DNA of 64,000 bases from Roseateles sp. YR242 (lineage in GTDB: Bacteria > Pseudomonadota > Gammaproteobacteria > Burkholderiales > Burkholderiaceae_C): the NCBI RefSeq assembly GCF_900109745.1, contig NZ_FOAV01000014.1, positions 1 through 64,000 of the forward strand, written 5' to 3'. Below the pieces are notes generated by a model that made no database searches, was not told where the DNA came from, and was given only the letters and a program-made list of their open reading frames with translations. Every line of letters begins with the position of its first letter. Positions within the stretch are counted from its first letter, which is position 1. Below, in pieces: positions 42,681 through 54,206 of the stretch. The position numbers were made by a program, and so were the translations under genes.

Positions 42681-42693
42681 ACTCATCGAGTCT

Positions 42694-43680
42694 TCAGGAA
42701 TTTCTCTCTACCGACTGAGCCGCAAATTCTAGCAGACTTTCTCGCCACTTGTTAAGAGGCAATTCGTTCAAGCAGTGCTTCGCTTGTTCGACTTCGCTGC
42801 GGGCGGCGTCGCGGGTGGCGTCCAGGGCGCCAGTGCGGCGCACGATCTGGACGATGTCCTTCAAGCGCTCGACCTCTCCATGCTCGATGGCGTGGCGGAT
42901 CAGTGCGCGCTCCTGCTCGGTGCCGCGCTCCATGGCAATGAGCAGCGGCAGCGTGGGCTTGCCTTCACGCAGATCGTCGCCGACGTTCTTGCCGAGTGAG
43001 TCACTGCTGCCCTCGTAATCCAGTGCATCGTCGATCAGCTGGAACGCCGTGCCCAGGGCGCGGCCGTAGCCGGCGCAGGCTTCTTCCAGAGCAGGCGGTG
43101 CATCGGCCAGCACGGCGCCCAGGCGTGCGCTGGCCTCGAAAAGCTTGGCCGTCTTGTAGCGGATGACGCGCAGGTAGCTGTCCACCGCCACGTCCGGGTC
43201 ATGCATGTTCATCAACTGCAGGACCTCGCCCTCGGCGATGACGTTGGTGGCATCCGCAAGCACTTCCAGCACGCGCATGCGGTTCACCGACACCATCATC
43301 TGGAAGGCGCGGGAGTACAAAAAGTCGCCCACCAGCACGCTCGCCGCATTGCCAAACATCGCGTTGGCGGTCTGCTTGCCGCGGCGCAGCTCGGACTCGT
43401 CCACCACGTCGTCATGCAGCAGCGTGGCGGTGTGAATGAATTCCACCACCGCCGCCAGTTCGCGGCTGGCCGGGCTGTCTGCGCCCAGGGCATTGGCGAA
43501 CATCAGCACCAGCTTGGGCCGCATGCGCTTGCCGCCTGCATGAATGATGTAGGCGGAGATCTGGTTGATCAGTGCAACGTCGGAAGAGAGGCGGCGCGCG
43601 ATGACGGCATCGACTTCTTCCATCTGCACATTCAGCGCCGCGAGGACCTCGGCAACAGGGGTAGAGGCAATAGGCTGCAC
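42694..43680 (-). CDS. ispB: Octaprenyl diphosphate synthase
   Basis: IspB builds the C40 side chain of ubiquinone from farnesyl and isopentenyl diphosphate. The product is 328 residues long if translation starts at GTG 43680, close to E. coli IspB. The first Asp-rich motif is DDVVD (Asp90, Asp91, Asp94) and the second is LIDDALDYEG (Asp217, Asp218, Asp221). The frame is open up to 43782, but a perfect TATAAT on minus at 43714-43709 implies transcription from about 43702, which rules out starts upstream of that point. It is divergent from rplU-rpmA, the usual arrangement. Confidence 0.93.
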   Translation of the reverse strand: MQPIASTPVAEVLAALNVQMEEVDAVIARRLSSDVALINQISAYIIHAGGKRMRPKLVLMFANALGADSPASRELAAVVEFIHTATLLHDDVVDESELRRGKQTANAMFGNAASVLVGDFLYSRAFQMMVSVNRMRVLEVLADATNVIAEGEVLQLMNMHDPDVAVDSYLRVIRYKTAKLFEASARLGAVLADAPPALEEACAGYGRALGTAFQLIDDALDYEGSSDSLGKNVGDDLREGKPTLPLLIAMERGTEQERALIRHAIEHGEVERLKDIVQIVRRTGALDATRDAARSEVEQAKHCLNELPLNKWRESLLEFAAQSVERNS

Positions 43681-43708
43681 TCTTGGCTCACAAAAGGGGG
43701 GAACGGTG

Positions 43709-43714
43709 ATTATA
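43709..43714 (-). promoter_or_regulatory. -10 element of ispB
   Basis: The minus strand reads TATAAT here, a perfect -10, 28 bases before GTG 43680. No TTGACA-like -35 is seen at 16-18 bases, so an activator may be needed or the -35 is weak. Confidence 0.6.
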
Positions 43715-44050
43715 GAAAGCCCTGCGGCTCCGCCGGGGCAGTCCAACGGTTTCTCGCACGCTTGTTGACGTCCTCGCACCACCCGGCGGGTCGGGGTCGG
43801 GTGTTGTCAGGGTTCGGCAAGCACGTGGTGGCAGCGGCTGAGTGGCCGTGTAAGGCGGGTGTGCGCCATGGCGGCAGGCTGGGGTGCCGCATGTGGTTGA
43901 TCAGCCTGGGCGCGGCCAATTGTGTGTGCTTCGTGAAGAATTCACGGCGCCTGTTCTATGGGCTGGCGCCTTCGGTCTCTGGTGGCGTGCTGCAGGCCTT
44001 GATGCTCACCCTGAAAACCCCATGCCCAGGGCCCCGCGCGGGCTATTGCC
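43715..44050. other. Intergenic DNA between ispB and the rplU promoter
   Basis: Beyond the two promoters I see nothing in these 336 bases: no conserved ORF, RNA gene or repeat. Open frames here change composition at random and match no family. Confidence 0.4.
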
Positions 44051-44080
44051 TTGCCTACGGGAAATCCCCTGTGCTAGTAT
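44051..44080 (+). promoter_or_regulatory. Extended -10 promoter of rplU-rpmA
   Basis: TTGCCT (44051-44056), an 18-base spacer and TGCTAGTAT (44072-44080) give a -35, a TGn extension and a -10 (TAGTAT). Transcription from about 44087 leaves a leader of roughly 215 bases before rplU. The leader includes a hairpin at 44089-44104 (CCGCAA/TTGCGG) and another at 44252-44268. Confidence 0.6.
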
Positions 44081-44251
44081 CGCGGGCTCCGCAACTTTTT
44101 GCGGTGTGTTGTCTTTGGCGAAGAAAAAGGACCACCCTGAGCGGGCTGGAGCGAGACTTGGAACGAGAGTTGGAACATTGGCTTGAAGCCTTGGTTGCAG
44201 TCTTGAGATCAGTCTCGGTTTAAGAACCATGCTCGGAGGTTGGGAGCGCCG

Positions 44252-44268
44252 GCCACCATGTTGGTGGC
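44252..44268 (+). promoter_or_regulatory. Hairpin in the rplU leader
   Basis: GCCACC (44252-44257) pairs with GGTGGC (44263-44268) around ATGTT, 35 bases before the rplU start. It could be part of an autoregulatory site for L21, but no described leader family could be recognised. Confidence 0.4.
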
Positions 44269-44303
44269 TGGTTGAAGCCAGGACGTAAGTTGAAAGGGCT
44301 GAT

Positions 44304-44615
44304 ATGTACGCGGTCATAAAAACCGGTGGCAAGCAATATAAGGTTGCTGCTGGCGAAAAGATCAAGGTAGAACAGATTGCTGCGGAAGTTGGCCAAGAGA
44401 TCGTGATCGAGCAGGTGCTCGCCGTGGGTAACGGTGCAGACCTGAAGATCGGGACTCCCTTGGTTGCTGGCGCCAGCGTCAAGGCCACCGTGGTGGCACA
44501 GGGCAAGCACGACAAGGTGCGCATCTTCAAGCTGCGTCGTCGCAAGCACTACAAGAAGAGCCAAGGCCATCGCCAGACCTACACCGAGCTGGAAATCAGC
44601 GCGGTGATCGGCTGA
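44304..44615 (+). CDS. rplU: 50S ribosomal protein L21
   Basis: L21 binds 23S rRNA in the large subunit. The 103-residue protein starts [20 protein letters not shown] and contains the basic loop [20 protein letters not shown], both diagnostic. It precedes rpmA by 38 bases in the standard rplU-rpmA-obgE arrangement. The long leader upstream suggests post-transcriptional control. Confidence 0.98.
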   Translation: MYAVIKTGGKQYKVAAGEKIKVEQIAAEVGQEIVIEQVLAVGNGADLKIGTPLVAGASVKATVVAQGKHDKVRIFKLRRRKHYKKSQGHRQTYTELEISAVIG

Positions 44616-44653
44616 ATCGTCGGCTGATCCAGGCAACCATTTAGGAGTAATCC

Positions 44654-44911
44654 ATGGCACAGAAAAAAGGCGGCGGCTCAACACGAAATGGCCGCGATTC
44701 CAAGCCCAAGATGCTGGGCGTGAAGGTGTATGGCGGTCAAGCCGTGTCGGCTGGCTCCATCATCGTTCGTCAACGTGGCACCAAGTTCCACGCTGGCACC
44801 AACGTGGGCATGGGCAAGGACCACACGCTGTTCGCTCTGATCGACGGCGAAGTGTCCTTCACTGTCAAGGGCGAAAACAACCGTTCCACCGTCGTCGTTA
44901 CGCCGGTCTGA
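44654..44911 (+). CDS. rpmA: 50S ribosomal protein L27
   Basis: L27 reaches the peptidyl-transferase centre with its N-terminus. The 85-residue protein starts [19 protein letters not shown] and contains [20 protein letters not shown], both diagnostic. AGGAG at 44643-44647 precedes the ATG. It is co-transcribed with rplU and followed by two hairpins. Confidence 0.98.
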   Translation: MAQKKGGGSTRNGRDSKPKMLGVKVYGGQAVSAGSIIVRQRGTKFHAGTNVGMGKDHTLFALIDGEVSFTVKGENNRSTVVVTPV

Positions 44912-44940
44912 ATCTGTTGTTGAGTTCCTGATGCGCAGAT

Positions 44941-45003
44941 GCCGGGTTCGTCCCGGCGATGCGCAACGCCAGAGCCCCGGCATTGCCCGGGGCTTTTGTT
45001 TTT
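44941..45003 (+). terminator. Tandem hairpins with terminator after rpmA
   Basis: A first hairpin GCCGGG/CCCGGC (44941-44957) is followed by a strong stem AGCCCCGG (44973-44980) with CCGGGGCT (44987-44994) and a T-rich tract to 45003. obgE therefore probably has its own promoter or relies on read-through. Confidence 0.88.
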
Positions 45004-45048
45004 CACAGTTGTGAAATGTAGGGCCCGCGCGGGAGCGCAGCGCCATGA

Positions 45049-47525
<2,477 letters not shown>

Positions 47526-47527
47526 AA

Positions 47528-47553
47528 AAAACCCGCCAGCCGGCGGGTTTGTT
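47528..47553. terminator. Bidirectional terminator between proB and rppH
   Basis: AAACCCGCC (47529-47537) pairs with GGCGGGTTT (47542-47550), flanked by an A-run before and a T-rich tract after. It separates the convergent proB and rppH genes and can serve both strands. Confidence 0.88.
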
Positions 47554-47592
47554 CTTTGTAGGCGGCAGACAGGCCGCCCGACATGGACGCGC

Positions 47593-48366
47593 TCAGTCGC
47601 GCGAGGGCTCGTCAGGCCCATGAGGCCCACGGGCACCATGTGCTGCACCTGGCATCACCGGGCTCTCTGTCGCAGCAGCGGTATCTTCCCGGGGCGCCTG
47701 TCCATCGTGGGCCGGCCGGTCGTGAAGACGATCGGGCTCGTGTCTCTCGTGCCCCTCCTGCCCCTCCTGCCCATGATGACCTTCGTGGCCATGCCCGTCA
47801 TGACCATGTCCTTCATGCCGCTCATGTCGTTCGGGCCGCTCCCCCCGCGGCGGCGGCCGCATGCCGGCCCGCAGGTAGCGGTTATGGTGATTGAGCCGCG
47901 GCAGGAAGCGCGCCAGCTCGGTCAGCGCCATCTGGTAGACGCCGCGCTTGAACTCGATCACGGCTTCCAACGGCACCCAGTATTCATTCCATCGCCAGGC
48001 GTCGAACTCCGGGTGGTCGGTGGCGCGCAGGTTCATGTCGCTGTCGCGCCCGGTCAGTTGCAGGAGGAACCAGATCTGTTTCTGCCCGCGATAGTGCCCC
48101 CGTGCATCACGCCGGATGAAATGGTCTGGCACTTCATAGCGTAGCCAGTCCCTGGTGCGCGCAATGATGCGCACATGGTCTGCAGTGAGGCCCACTTCCT
48201 CATGCAGCTCTCTGAACATCGCCTGCTCGGGCGTTTCCCCATGCTTGATGCCCCCTTGGGGGAACTGCCAAGAATGGGTGCGTATGCGCTTGCCCCAGAA
48301 CACCTCGTTCTTGTGGTTGAGCAGGATGATGCCGACGTTGGGCCGGAAGCCTTCACGGTCGAGCAT
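47593..48366 (-). CDS. rppH: RNA pyrophosphohydrolase RppH with His-rich C-terminal tail
   Basis: RppH removes pyrophosphate from 5' triphosphate RNA and starts mRNA decay. The 257-residue protein has the Nudix box at 38-60 ([20 protein letters not shown]) and the RppH core [20 protein letters not shown]. The catalytic part ends near residue 168. Residues 170-257 form an unusual tail with 12 histidines between 181 and 220, mixed with Gly, Glu and Asp, which could bind metal or be disordered. ATG 48366 gives the standard [12 protein letters not shown] start. It is divergent from proS. Confidence 0.93.
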   Translation of the reverse strand: MLDREGFRPNVGIILLNHKNEVFWGKRIRTHSWQFPQGGIKHGETPEQAMFRELHEEVGLTADHVRIIARTRDWLRYEVPDHFIRRDARGHYRGQKQIWFLLQLTGRDSDMNLRATDHPEFDAWRWNEYWVPLEAVIEFKRGVYQMALTELARFLPRLNHHNRYLRAGMRPPPRGERPERHERHEGHGHDGHGHEGHHGQEGQEGHERHEPDRLHDRPAHDGQAPREDTAAATESPVMPGAAHGARGPHGPDEPSRD

Positions 48367-48487
48367 AATCAACCTCAAATCATTCGTTGAGTCGATTATT
48401 GCACCGGGGCTGCGAACCGGCGCGATTGTCGGTAACCCGCAGTCCTGCCGCTCTTTTGTCCTGCGCGCTGGCGGCTCCCATTTGACC

Positions 48488-48542
48488 CTCGATCGCCTCT
48501 TGATCGACCTCTGATCGACCCCCTGATCGACCTCTGATCGCC
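48488..48542. repeat. Tandem TGATCGACC-type repeats ahead of proS
   Basis: Four or five head-to-tail units of 11-13 bases sharing TGATCGACC or TGATCGCC run up to the proS start codon at 48544, in place of a normal ribosome binding site. Unit lengths vary by one or two bases. Confidence 0.75.
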
Positions 48543-48543
48543 C

Positions 48544-50313
48544 ATGAAAGCCTCCCAGTTCTTCATCTCCACCCTCAAGGAAGCCCCTGCCGACGCCGAG
48601 ATCGCCAGCCACAAGCTGATGATGCGCGCCGGCATGATCAAGCGGCTGGGCGCCGGCCTGTACAACTACATGCCGATGGGGCTGCGGGTGATCCGCAAGG
48701 TCGAGGCCATCATCCGCGCCGAGATGAATCGCGCTGGCGCGATCGAACTGTTGATGCCCGTGGTGCAGCCTGCCGAGCTCTGGCAGGAAACCGGCCGCTT
48801 CGACAAGATGGGCCCTGAACTGCTGCGCGTGAAGGACCGCCATGGGCGCGACTTCATCATCCAGCCGACCTCCGAAGAAGTCATCACCGACATCGCCCGC
48901 CAGGAACTGCGCAGCTACAAGCAGCTGCCGCGCAATTTCTATCACATCCAGACCAAGTTCCGGGACGAGCGCCGCCCCCGCTTTGGCGTGATGCGTGGGC
49001 GCGAGTTCACCATGAAGGACGCCTACTCCTTCGACCGTGACGTGGAAAGCGCAGGCCGCAGCTACGAGAACATGTATGGCGCCTACTGCCGCATCTTCGA
49101 GCGGCTGGGCCTGCAGTACCGTGCCGTGGCGGCGGACACCGGCGCCATCGGTGGTGACCGCTCGCATGAGTTCCAGGTCATTGCCGACACCGGTGAAGAC
49201 GCCATCATCTACAGCCCGGACGGCACTTACGCCGCCAACATCGAGCTGGCCGAAGCGCTGCCCCTGCTGGCCGCACGTGGCGCTGCCACGCAGGCCCTGA
49301 CCAAGACACCGACGCCGGGCAAGTCCACCTGCCCGGACGTGGCCGAGCTGCTCAAGCTGCCGTTGACCCAGACCGTCAAGTCGCTGGTGCTGGCCGCCGA
49401 CGAGACCAATGACGAGGGCGAAGTGGTCAAGACCCAGGTCTGGCTGCTGCTGGTCCGTGGTGACCACGACCTCAACGAAGTCAAGGCGGGCAAGCTTGAA
49501 GGCCTCAAGACCGGCTTCCGTTTCGCCACCGTCGCGGAAATCGACAAGCATTTCGGCACCAAGCCCGGCTACCTGGGCCCCATCGGCCTGAAGCGCGCGG
49601 GCAGCGAGGCCGGGGCTGAAGAGGGGGTCAAGGTCGTGGCCGACCGCACCGTCGCCCTGATGGCTGATTTTGTCTGCGGGGCCAATGAAGCCGATGCCCA
49701 CTACACCGGCGTGAACTGGGGCCGTGACCTGCCCGAGCCGGATCTCGTGGCCGACATCCGCAACGTCGTTGAAGGTGATCCGTCGCCAGATGGCAAGGGC
49801 GTGCTGGCCATCCAGCGCGGCATCGAAGTGGGTCATGTGTTCTATCTCGGCACCAAGTATTCGGCCGCGATGAACGCCACCTACCTGGACGAAAACGGCA
49901 AGCCCCAGCTGATGGAAATGGGCTGCTACGGCATTGGCGTCACCCGCATCCTGGGTGCCGCCATCGAGCAGAACCACGACGAGCGCGGCATCATCTGGCC
50001 GGACGCCATCGCGCCCTTCACCGTGGTGGTCTGCCCCATCGGCATGGACCGCAGTGAAGAGGTCAAGGCTGCCGCCACCAAGCTCTACCAGGACCTGATG
50101 GACCTGGGTGTGGACGTTCTGCTGGACGACCGTGGCGAGCGCCCGGGTGCGATGTTCGCAGACTGGGAACTGGTCGGCGTACCGCACCGCGTGGTGATTT
50201 CCGACCGTGGCCTCAAGGAAGGCCAGGTGGAATACCAGGGCCGCCGTGACGCCGAGGCCACCAAGCTGCCTCTGGCGGACGTGGTGGCTCACCTCCAGCA
50301 GCGCCTGAAGTGA
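48544..50313 (+). CDS. proS: Prolyl-tRNA synthetase, bacterial type
   Basis: ProS charges tRNA-Pro. The 589-residue class II synthetase begins [20 protein letters not shown], has motif 2 in [19 protein letters not shown], an editing (INS) domain at about 225-395, and motif 3 in [13 protein letters not shown]. This is the bacterial form with the insertion domain. No Shine-Dalgarno is seen; a tandem TGATCGACC-type repeat occupies that position. The stop overlaps a GTG start of the next gene. Confidence 0.96.
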   Translation: MKASQFFISTLKEAPADAEIASHKLMMRAGMIKRLGAGLYNYMPMGLRVIRKVEAIIRAEMNRAGAIELLMPVVQPAELWQETGRFDKMGPELLRVKDRHGRDFIIQPTSEEVITDIARQELRSYKQLPRNFYHIQTKFRDERRPRFGVMRGREFTMKDAYSFDRDVESAGRSYENMYGAYCRIFERLGLQYRAVAADTGAIGGDRSHEFQVIADTGEDAIIYSPDGTYAANIELAEALPLLAARGAATQALTKTPTPGKSTCPDVAELLKLPLTQTVKSLVLAADETNDEGEVVKTQVWLLLVRGDHDLNEVKAGKLEGLKTGFRFATVAEIDKHFGTKPGYLGPIGLKRAGSEAGAEEGVKVVADRTVALMADFVCGANEADAHYTGVNWGRDLPEPDLVADIRNVVEGDPSPDGKGVLAIQRGIEVGHVFYLGTKYSAAMNATYLDENGKPQLMEMGCYGIGVTRILGAAIEQNHDERGIIWPDAIAPFTVVVCPIGMDRSEEVKAAATKLYQDLMDLGVDVLLDDRGERPGAMFADWELVGVPHRVVISDRGLKEGQVEYQGRRDAEATKLPLADVVAHLQQRLK

Positions 50314-51416
50314 CCCTGGCGGCTTCCCCACCGCAACGCGTCGCGGTGGTGGACGCGCTGCGCGCCGTGGCACTGCTGCCGGTGGTGGTGGTGAACTGGG
50401 TCGGTTATCCGGCCCTCCCGGATGGCGGGCCGCTGAGCCCGCCGGCGCCCATGGATTCTGCGCTGGCGCAGGTGCTCTCCTGGCTGCTGCACGGCCTGAT
50501 CGCCGGCAAGGGCATCAGCCTGCTGGCCTTTCTCTTTGGCTACAGCCAGGCGCTGTCGCAGACCGCCCGGTCCGCGTCGGCCCTGGAGCACCGCCGCCAA
50601 CGCCTGAAGCGCATGGCCATCCTCGGCCTGTTGCACGGTTGCCTGCTCTACATGGGCGACATCCTGACCACCTATGCGGCCTGTGGCTGGCTGATGCTGG
50701 GCTGGATGGCGCGCACCATGGGCGAGCTGCGGGTGCGGCTGCGCGTGGTGGTGGCGTTGAACCTGCTGATCATCCTGCTCACGCTGGTGCTGGCACAGAT
50801 GCCGATCAGCGGCGCCACATCCGTCTCGTTGAGCGCGCCCTCGCCATGGAGTGTCTGGGTGATGCGCAACATGGGGCATTACCTGGGCACCATGCTGATG
50901 GTGATCGTGCTGGGCCTGCCGCTGCCACTGCTGTTGATGACGCTGGGGCTGATGGCCGGCCGCCTGCGGCTGTTCTCTCATCCCCGCTGGCGGCCCATGC
51001 TGGCTCGCTGGGTGCGCCGCTGGTGGCTGCCGGCCTTGCTGCTGAACCTGGTGGGTGTGTCGGTGTTGTGGCCTGGCTTGCAGACCGGCGACGCCTACGC
51101 CACCAGCCGCTACGCCATCGGTTATCTCTACCCCACCATGCTGCTGCTGAGCGTGGCGGTGCCGGCCCTGGTGATGGCCTGCCACCAACGCCCAGCCTGG
51201 CTGGCGCTGCTGGCCCCACTGGGCCGCCACACGCTGACCCTCTACATCGGCAGCTCGGTGCTCAGCCTGCTGCTGTTCAGTGGCGCGGGCCTGGCCTGGC
51301 AGCCTGGTACCGCCGTGGTGCTGGCGTTGGCGCTCCTGTACTGGGGCGGCGGCCTGATACTTGCGCACAAGCTCGGCTCGCGGCGCCTGCCGCTGGAAGC
51401 CTGGATGTCCCGTTGA
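50310..51416 (+). CDS. DUF418 (YeiB-like) membrane protein
   Basis: The 368-residue protein has about ten hydrophobic helices. The opening [20 protein letters not shown] resembles the RxxxxDxLRGxAxxGIxxVN start of DUF418/YeiB proteins, and the C-terminal part [19 protein letters not shown] matches the family's GRMALTNYLxQS region. Function of the family is unknown; relation to acyltransferase-3 folds has been suggested. Translation starts at GTG 50310 inside the proS stop (GTGA), so it is coupled to proS. Confidence 0.82.
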   Translation: MTLAASPPQRVAVVDALRAVALLPVVVVNWVGYPALPDGGPLSPPAPMDSALAQVLSWLLHGLIAGKGISLLAFLFGYSQALSQTARSASALEHRRQRLKRMAILGLLHGCLLYMGDILTTYAACGWLMLGWMARTMGELRVRLRVVVALNLLIILLTLVLAQMPISGATSVSLSAPSPWSVWVMRNMGHYLGTMLMVIVLGLPLPLLLMTLGLMAGRLRLFSHPRWRPMLARWVRRWWLPALLLNLVGVSVLWPGLQTGDAYATSRYAIGYLYPTMLLLSVAVPALVMACHQRPAWLALLAPLGRHTLTLYIGSSVLSLLLFSGAGLAWQPGTAVVLALALLYWGGGLILAHKLGSRRLPLEAWMSR

Positions 51417-51421
51417 ATGTC

Positions 51422-52144
51422 ATGAAGCACGCGTTGCGTTCTCTCTCTCCCTGGCGCTCCCCCCGCCCGGGCGTGTCGGCGGAAGTGTCGTCCGAGCTGG
51501 CCGGGCCGCCGGCCTGCGACGACTCGGCACTGGCGCGACGCCGTCTCCTGTTAGGGGGCGGTGCGGCGTTGCTGGGCGGCTTGGCCCTGGCACCGCGGGC
51601 CGCCTGGGCAGGCGCCCAGGTGGAGGAGCCGCTGGCCGACGCGGTGCGTTCTGCCCTGTCCGCCGCCGTGGCCTATGACGCGCCCCCGAAGCCGCATTTC
51701 GACAGCATCGAACCGCGCCTGGCCTATCTGCGCTGGCTGGGGGAGATGGGCGACCGGCTCAAGCGCCAGAAGGCCGAGGCGCAGACCCGAATCGAATTCC
51801 TGGAGACCGTCTGGTATGAGAGCACCCGGGCCGGGCTGGAGCCGGCCCTGGTGCTGGGGCTGATCCAGGTGGAGAGTGGTTTCCGCAAATACGCCATCAG
51901 CGTGGTCGGCGCGCGCGGCTACATGCAGGTGATGCCTTTTTGGGCCCGGCTCATCGGGGACGGGCAGGTGTCTCGCCTGTTCCACATGCAGACCAACCTG
52001 CGCTTCGGCTGCGTCATCATGCGGCACTACCTGGACCGGGAGAACGGTGATCTCTTCCTGGCACTGGGCCGCTACAACGGCAGCCGGGGGAAGCGGGAAT
52101 ATCCGGACCTGGTCTTTGGTGCCCGCAAGCGCTGGCTGCCCTGA
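51422..52144 (+). CDS. Lytic transglycosylase, SLT domain (GH23)
   Basis: The 240-residue protein has a C-terminal SLT domain with catalytic Glu151 in LIQVESGFRKYAIS, followed by GARGYMQVMPFW and a closing LGRYNGSRGK. The N-terminus has three arginines before a hydrophobic stretch (LARRRLLLGGGAALLGG), so export by Tat or as an ordinary Sec signal are both possible, with cleavage near AWA-G (residue 63). It cleaves peptidoglycan glycan strands with 1,6-anhydro product formation. It starts 5 bases after the DUF418 stop. Confidence 0.88.
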   Translation: MKHALRSLSPWRSPRPGVSAEVSSELAGPPACDDSALARRRLLLGGGAALLGGLALAPRAAWAGAQVEEPLADAVRSALSAAVAYDAPPKPHFDSIEPRLAYLRWLGEMGDRLKRQKAEAQTRIEFLETVWYESTRAGLEPALVLGLIQVESGFRKYAISVVGARGYMQVMPFWARLIGDGQVSRLFHMQTNLRFGCVIMRHYLDRENGDLFLALGRYNGSRGKREYPDLVFGARKRWLP

Positions 52145-52170
52145 GCCTTGCGCGTGCGGTACGGCCGGTA

Positions 52171-52770
52171 TTACTTGAGCCCGTTCCAGGCCTGCGGCGC
52201 GGCGCCTGGCAACTGCGACAGTTCCAGCACCCGTTCCACCGTCTCCGCCACCATCTCCTCGATGGATGCCGGCTTCAGATAAAGCGCCGGCAGCGGTGGG
52301 AAGATGATGCCGCCCATCTCGGTCACGGCCGTCATGTTGCGCAGGTGGGCCAGGTTGAATGGCGTCTCGCGCACCATCAGGATCAGCCGGCGACGTTCCT
52401 TGAGCGTGACGTCGGCCGCACGGGTCATGAGGTTGTCTGACAGGCCATGCGCGATGGCGGCCAGCGTACGCATGGAGCAGGGCGCCACCACCATGGCGGC
52501 GGTGGAAAAACTGCCGCTGGCCACGCAGGCGCCCACGTCGCCAGGTGCGTAGGCCCGGTCGGCTTCGCGCTCCAGCGCGTCGCGGTTGAGCCCCAGCTCA
52601 TGGTGCGCGTTCAGCACGCCGGCAGGGCTGAGGATCAGGTGGGTTTCCGCGCCCAGGGCTCGGGCACGGCGCAGCAGCTGCAGCCCGTAGGCCGCACCGG
52701 TGGCGCCCGTGATGCCCACCACCAGCCGGGGGCGAGGCCGGGTCTGCGTGTGTTCCCCGGCCGGTGTCAT
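52171..52770 (-). CDS. ubiX: Flavin prenyltransferase UbiX
   Basis: UbiX makes the prenylated FMN cofactor used by UbiD decarboxylase in ubiquinone synthesis. The 199-residue flavoprotein has VVGITGATGAAYGLQLL at the start, the segment VVAPCSMRTLAAIAHGLSDNL, and RETPFNLAHLRNMTAVTEMG, all diagnostic. It is the last gene of the minus-strand block, 5 bases after grxD. Confidence 0.95.
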   Translation of the reverse strand: MTPAGEHTQTRPRPRLVVGITGATGAAYGLQLLRRARALGAETHLILSPAGVLNAHHELGLNRDALEREADRAYAPGDVGACVASGSFSTAAMVVAPCSMRTLAAIAHGLSDNLMTRAADVTLKERRRLILMVRETPFNLAHLRNMTAVTEMGGIIFPPLPALYLKPASIEEMVAETVERVLELSQLPGAAPQAWNGLK

Positions 52771-52775
52771 CCCGT

Positions 52776-53090
52776 TCAGGCCTTGGCCAGGAGCTGTTGC
52801 AGCTCGCCGCTCTCGTACATCTCCATCATGATGTCCGAGCCGCCGACGAATTCACCGTCCACGTAGAGCTGGGGGATGGTGGGCCAGTTGGCATATTCCT
52901 TGATGCCCTGGCGCACGCCTTCATCTTCCAGCACGTTGAAGGTCTTCAGGTCGGCGGCGCCGCTGGCCTTCAGGATCTGGATGGCGCGGCCGGAGAAACC
53001 GCACATCGGGAACTGAGCGGTGCCCTTCATGAACAGCATGACCCGGTTGCTCTTGACCAGGTCGTCAATGCGTTGTTGAACGTCGCTCAT
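52776..53090 (-). CDS. grxD: Monothiol glutaredoxin, Grx4 type
   Basis: The 104-residue protein has the CGFS active site at Cys30 (QFPMCGFSG) and WPTIPQLYVDGEFVGGSDI, both diagnostic for monothiol glutaredoxins that carry Fe-S clusters. ATG 53090 is preceded by AGGA. The frame is open upstream but the family starts at this Met. It lies next to ubiX and normally follows prmC directly in relatives; here another gene is between. Confidence 0.95.
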   Translation of the reverse strand: MSDVQQRIDDLVKSNRVMLFMKGTAQFPMCGFSGRAIQILKASGAADLKTFNVLEDEGVRQGIKEYANWPTIPQLYVDGEFVGGSDIMMEMYESGELQQLLAKA

Positions 53091-53297
53091 GGCGGGAATC
53101 CTTTCGTTGAATGTGGCGGCCAGGTCAATGCCCATGGGCTCGATAGGCGGATTATCGGCCACGCGCCAAGACCGTGCGTGATCCGGTGATTGTGCCCGCG
53201 GGCAGGGACGCGTCCGCCAGCCTCGCGGCCAGGGCGCGGGCCATCCCGGTGCGGCAGGAGGCGTTCCCGCTGACGCGGGTCGATCCGCCTGCGGGGG

Positions 53298-53975
53298 TCA
53301 GAAGCTGTAGCTGACGCCGAACTGCAGCACGGGCTTGAACCGTGTGTCGCGGCTCACGTCGTCCAGCGGAGCGTTGTTGCCCAGCCGCAAGCCGGGCGCA
53401 CCGTTGGCCAGCAGGCCCAGGTCGGCGCTGAACCCCCAGCCACCGCGCAGCGAATAGCTGGTGTAGCCCAGGCCGAGGTAGGACAAGGACATGTTGGGTT
53501 CACGCTCGGCGGCCGTCAGCAGGCTGAGGCTGCGTTGGCCGACAGACAGATAAGGGGTGAGGCTGGACCCGCGGCCCAAGGCCAGGCCGGAACTGCTCTG
53601 CACCAGCGACAACGGGCCGACCAGCAAGCCGCCGGTGGCACGCAGGCCGCCCCGCGTGCCCTGGCCCAGGCCGGAGCCGGTCAGGTAGTAGTCGCCGAGA
53701 AGATTGGCGCTCAGGATGCGGCTGCCGTTGCGCGCGTCGTAGCTGCCATTGGCATCATCCAGGCTCTGGTTCAGCTGCACGCGCGCCTGCCAGTTGCTGG
53801 CTGTGGCGGCCTTGCCGCCATAACCGGTGTTCGCACTGGCGTTGGCCGAAGCCGTAGCAGTGCCGCTGTAGGCGTTGGATTTGAGTTGCAGGCCCTGCTG
53901 CGCCAGTACGGAACCGGCCGAGCTGACACCGGCCAGGAACATAACCAGACGCAGGAGCACAAGTGCGGCGCGCAT
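53298..53975 (-). CDS. Putative outer-membrane beta-barrel protein, unidentified
   Basis: I do not recognise this 225-residue protein. It has a Sec signal peptide with cleavage probably after VLA (residue 25), then Gly/Ser/Leu-rich alternating segments typical of beta-strands (for example MSLSYLGLGYTSYSLRGGWG), and it ends in SYSF, the terminal aromatic signal of BAM-inserted barrels. GGAG lies 8 bases before ATG 53975. It is inserted between prmC and grxD. A role in the outer membrane is inferred from these features only. Confidence 0.7.
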   Translation of the reverse strand: MRAALVLLRLVMFLAGVSSAGSVLAQQGLQLKSNAYSGTATASANASANTGYGGKAATASNWQARVQLNQSLDDANGSYDARNGSRILSANLLGDYYLTGSGLGQGTRGGLRATGGLLVGPLSLVQSSSGLALGRGSSLTPYLSVGQRSLSLLTAAEREPNMSLSYLGLGYTSYSLRGGWGFSADLGLLANGAPGLRLGNNAPLDDVSRDTRFKPVLQFGVSYSF

Positions 53976-54206
53976 TGGAGGTCTCCCAGTCAGGCTCGAC
54001 CCTGATGTCGCGCCTTGAGAAGTCATGCTACGCGGTGACCTCAAGCTTGGGTAGCCCGAGATGCAAGGGGATCCGTCGCTTGTTGCAGTTTTGGCCCGCC
54101 GGGCCGACACACTCGCGGGAACCGAGCCTCAGGTGTTGGTAGGAAGCTGCATCGGTGTGGCGCCGATGCAGCAGGCGCCGTGAGTCAACCCGCAGTCAAT
54201 CCGCAG

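Noticed and set aside
47593..50373. 926-codon reading of the rppH frame extending opposite proS
   Set aside because: Only the last 257 codons, from Met 48366, match RppH; the rest is proS antisense.
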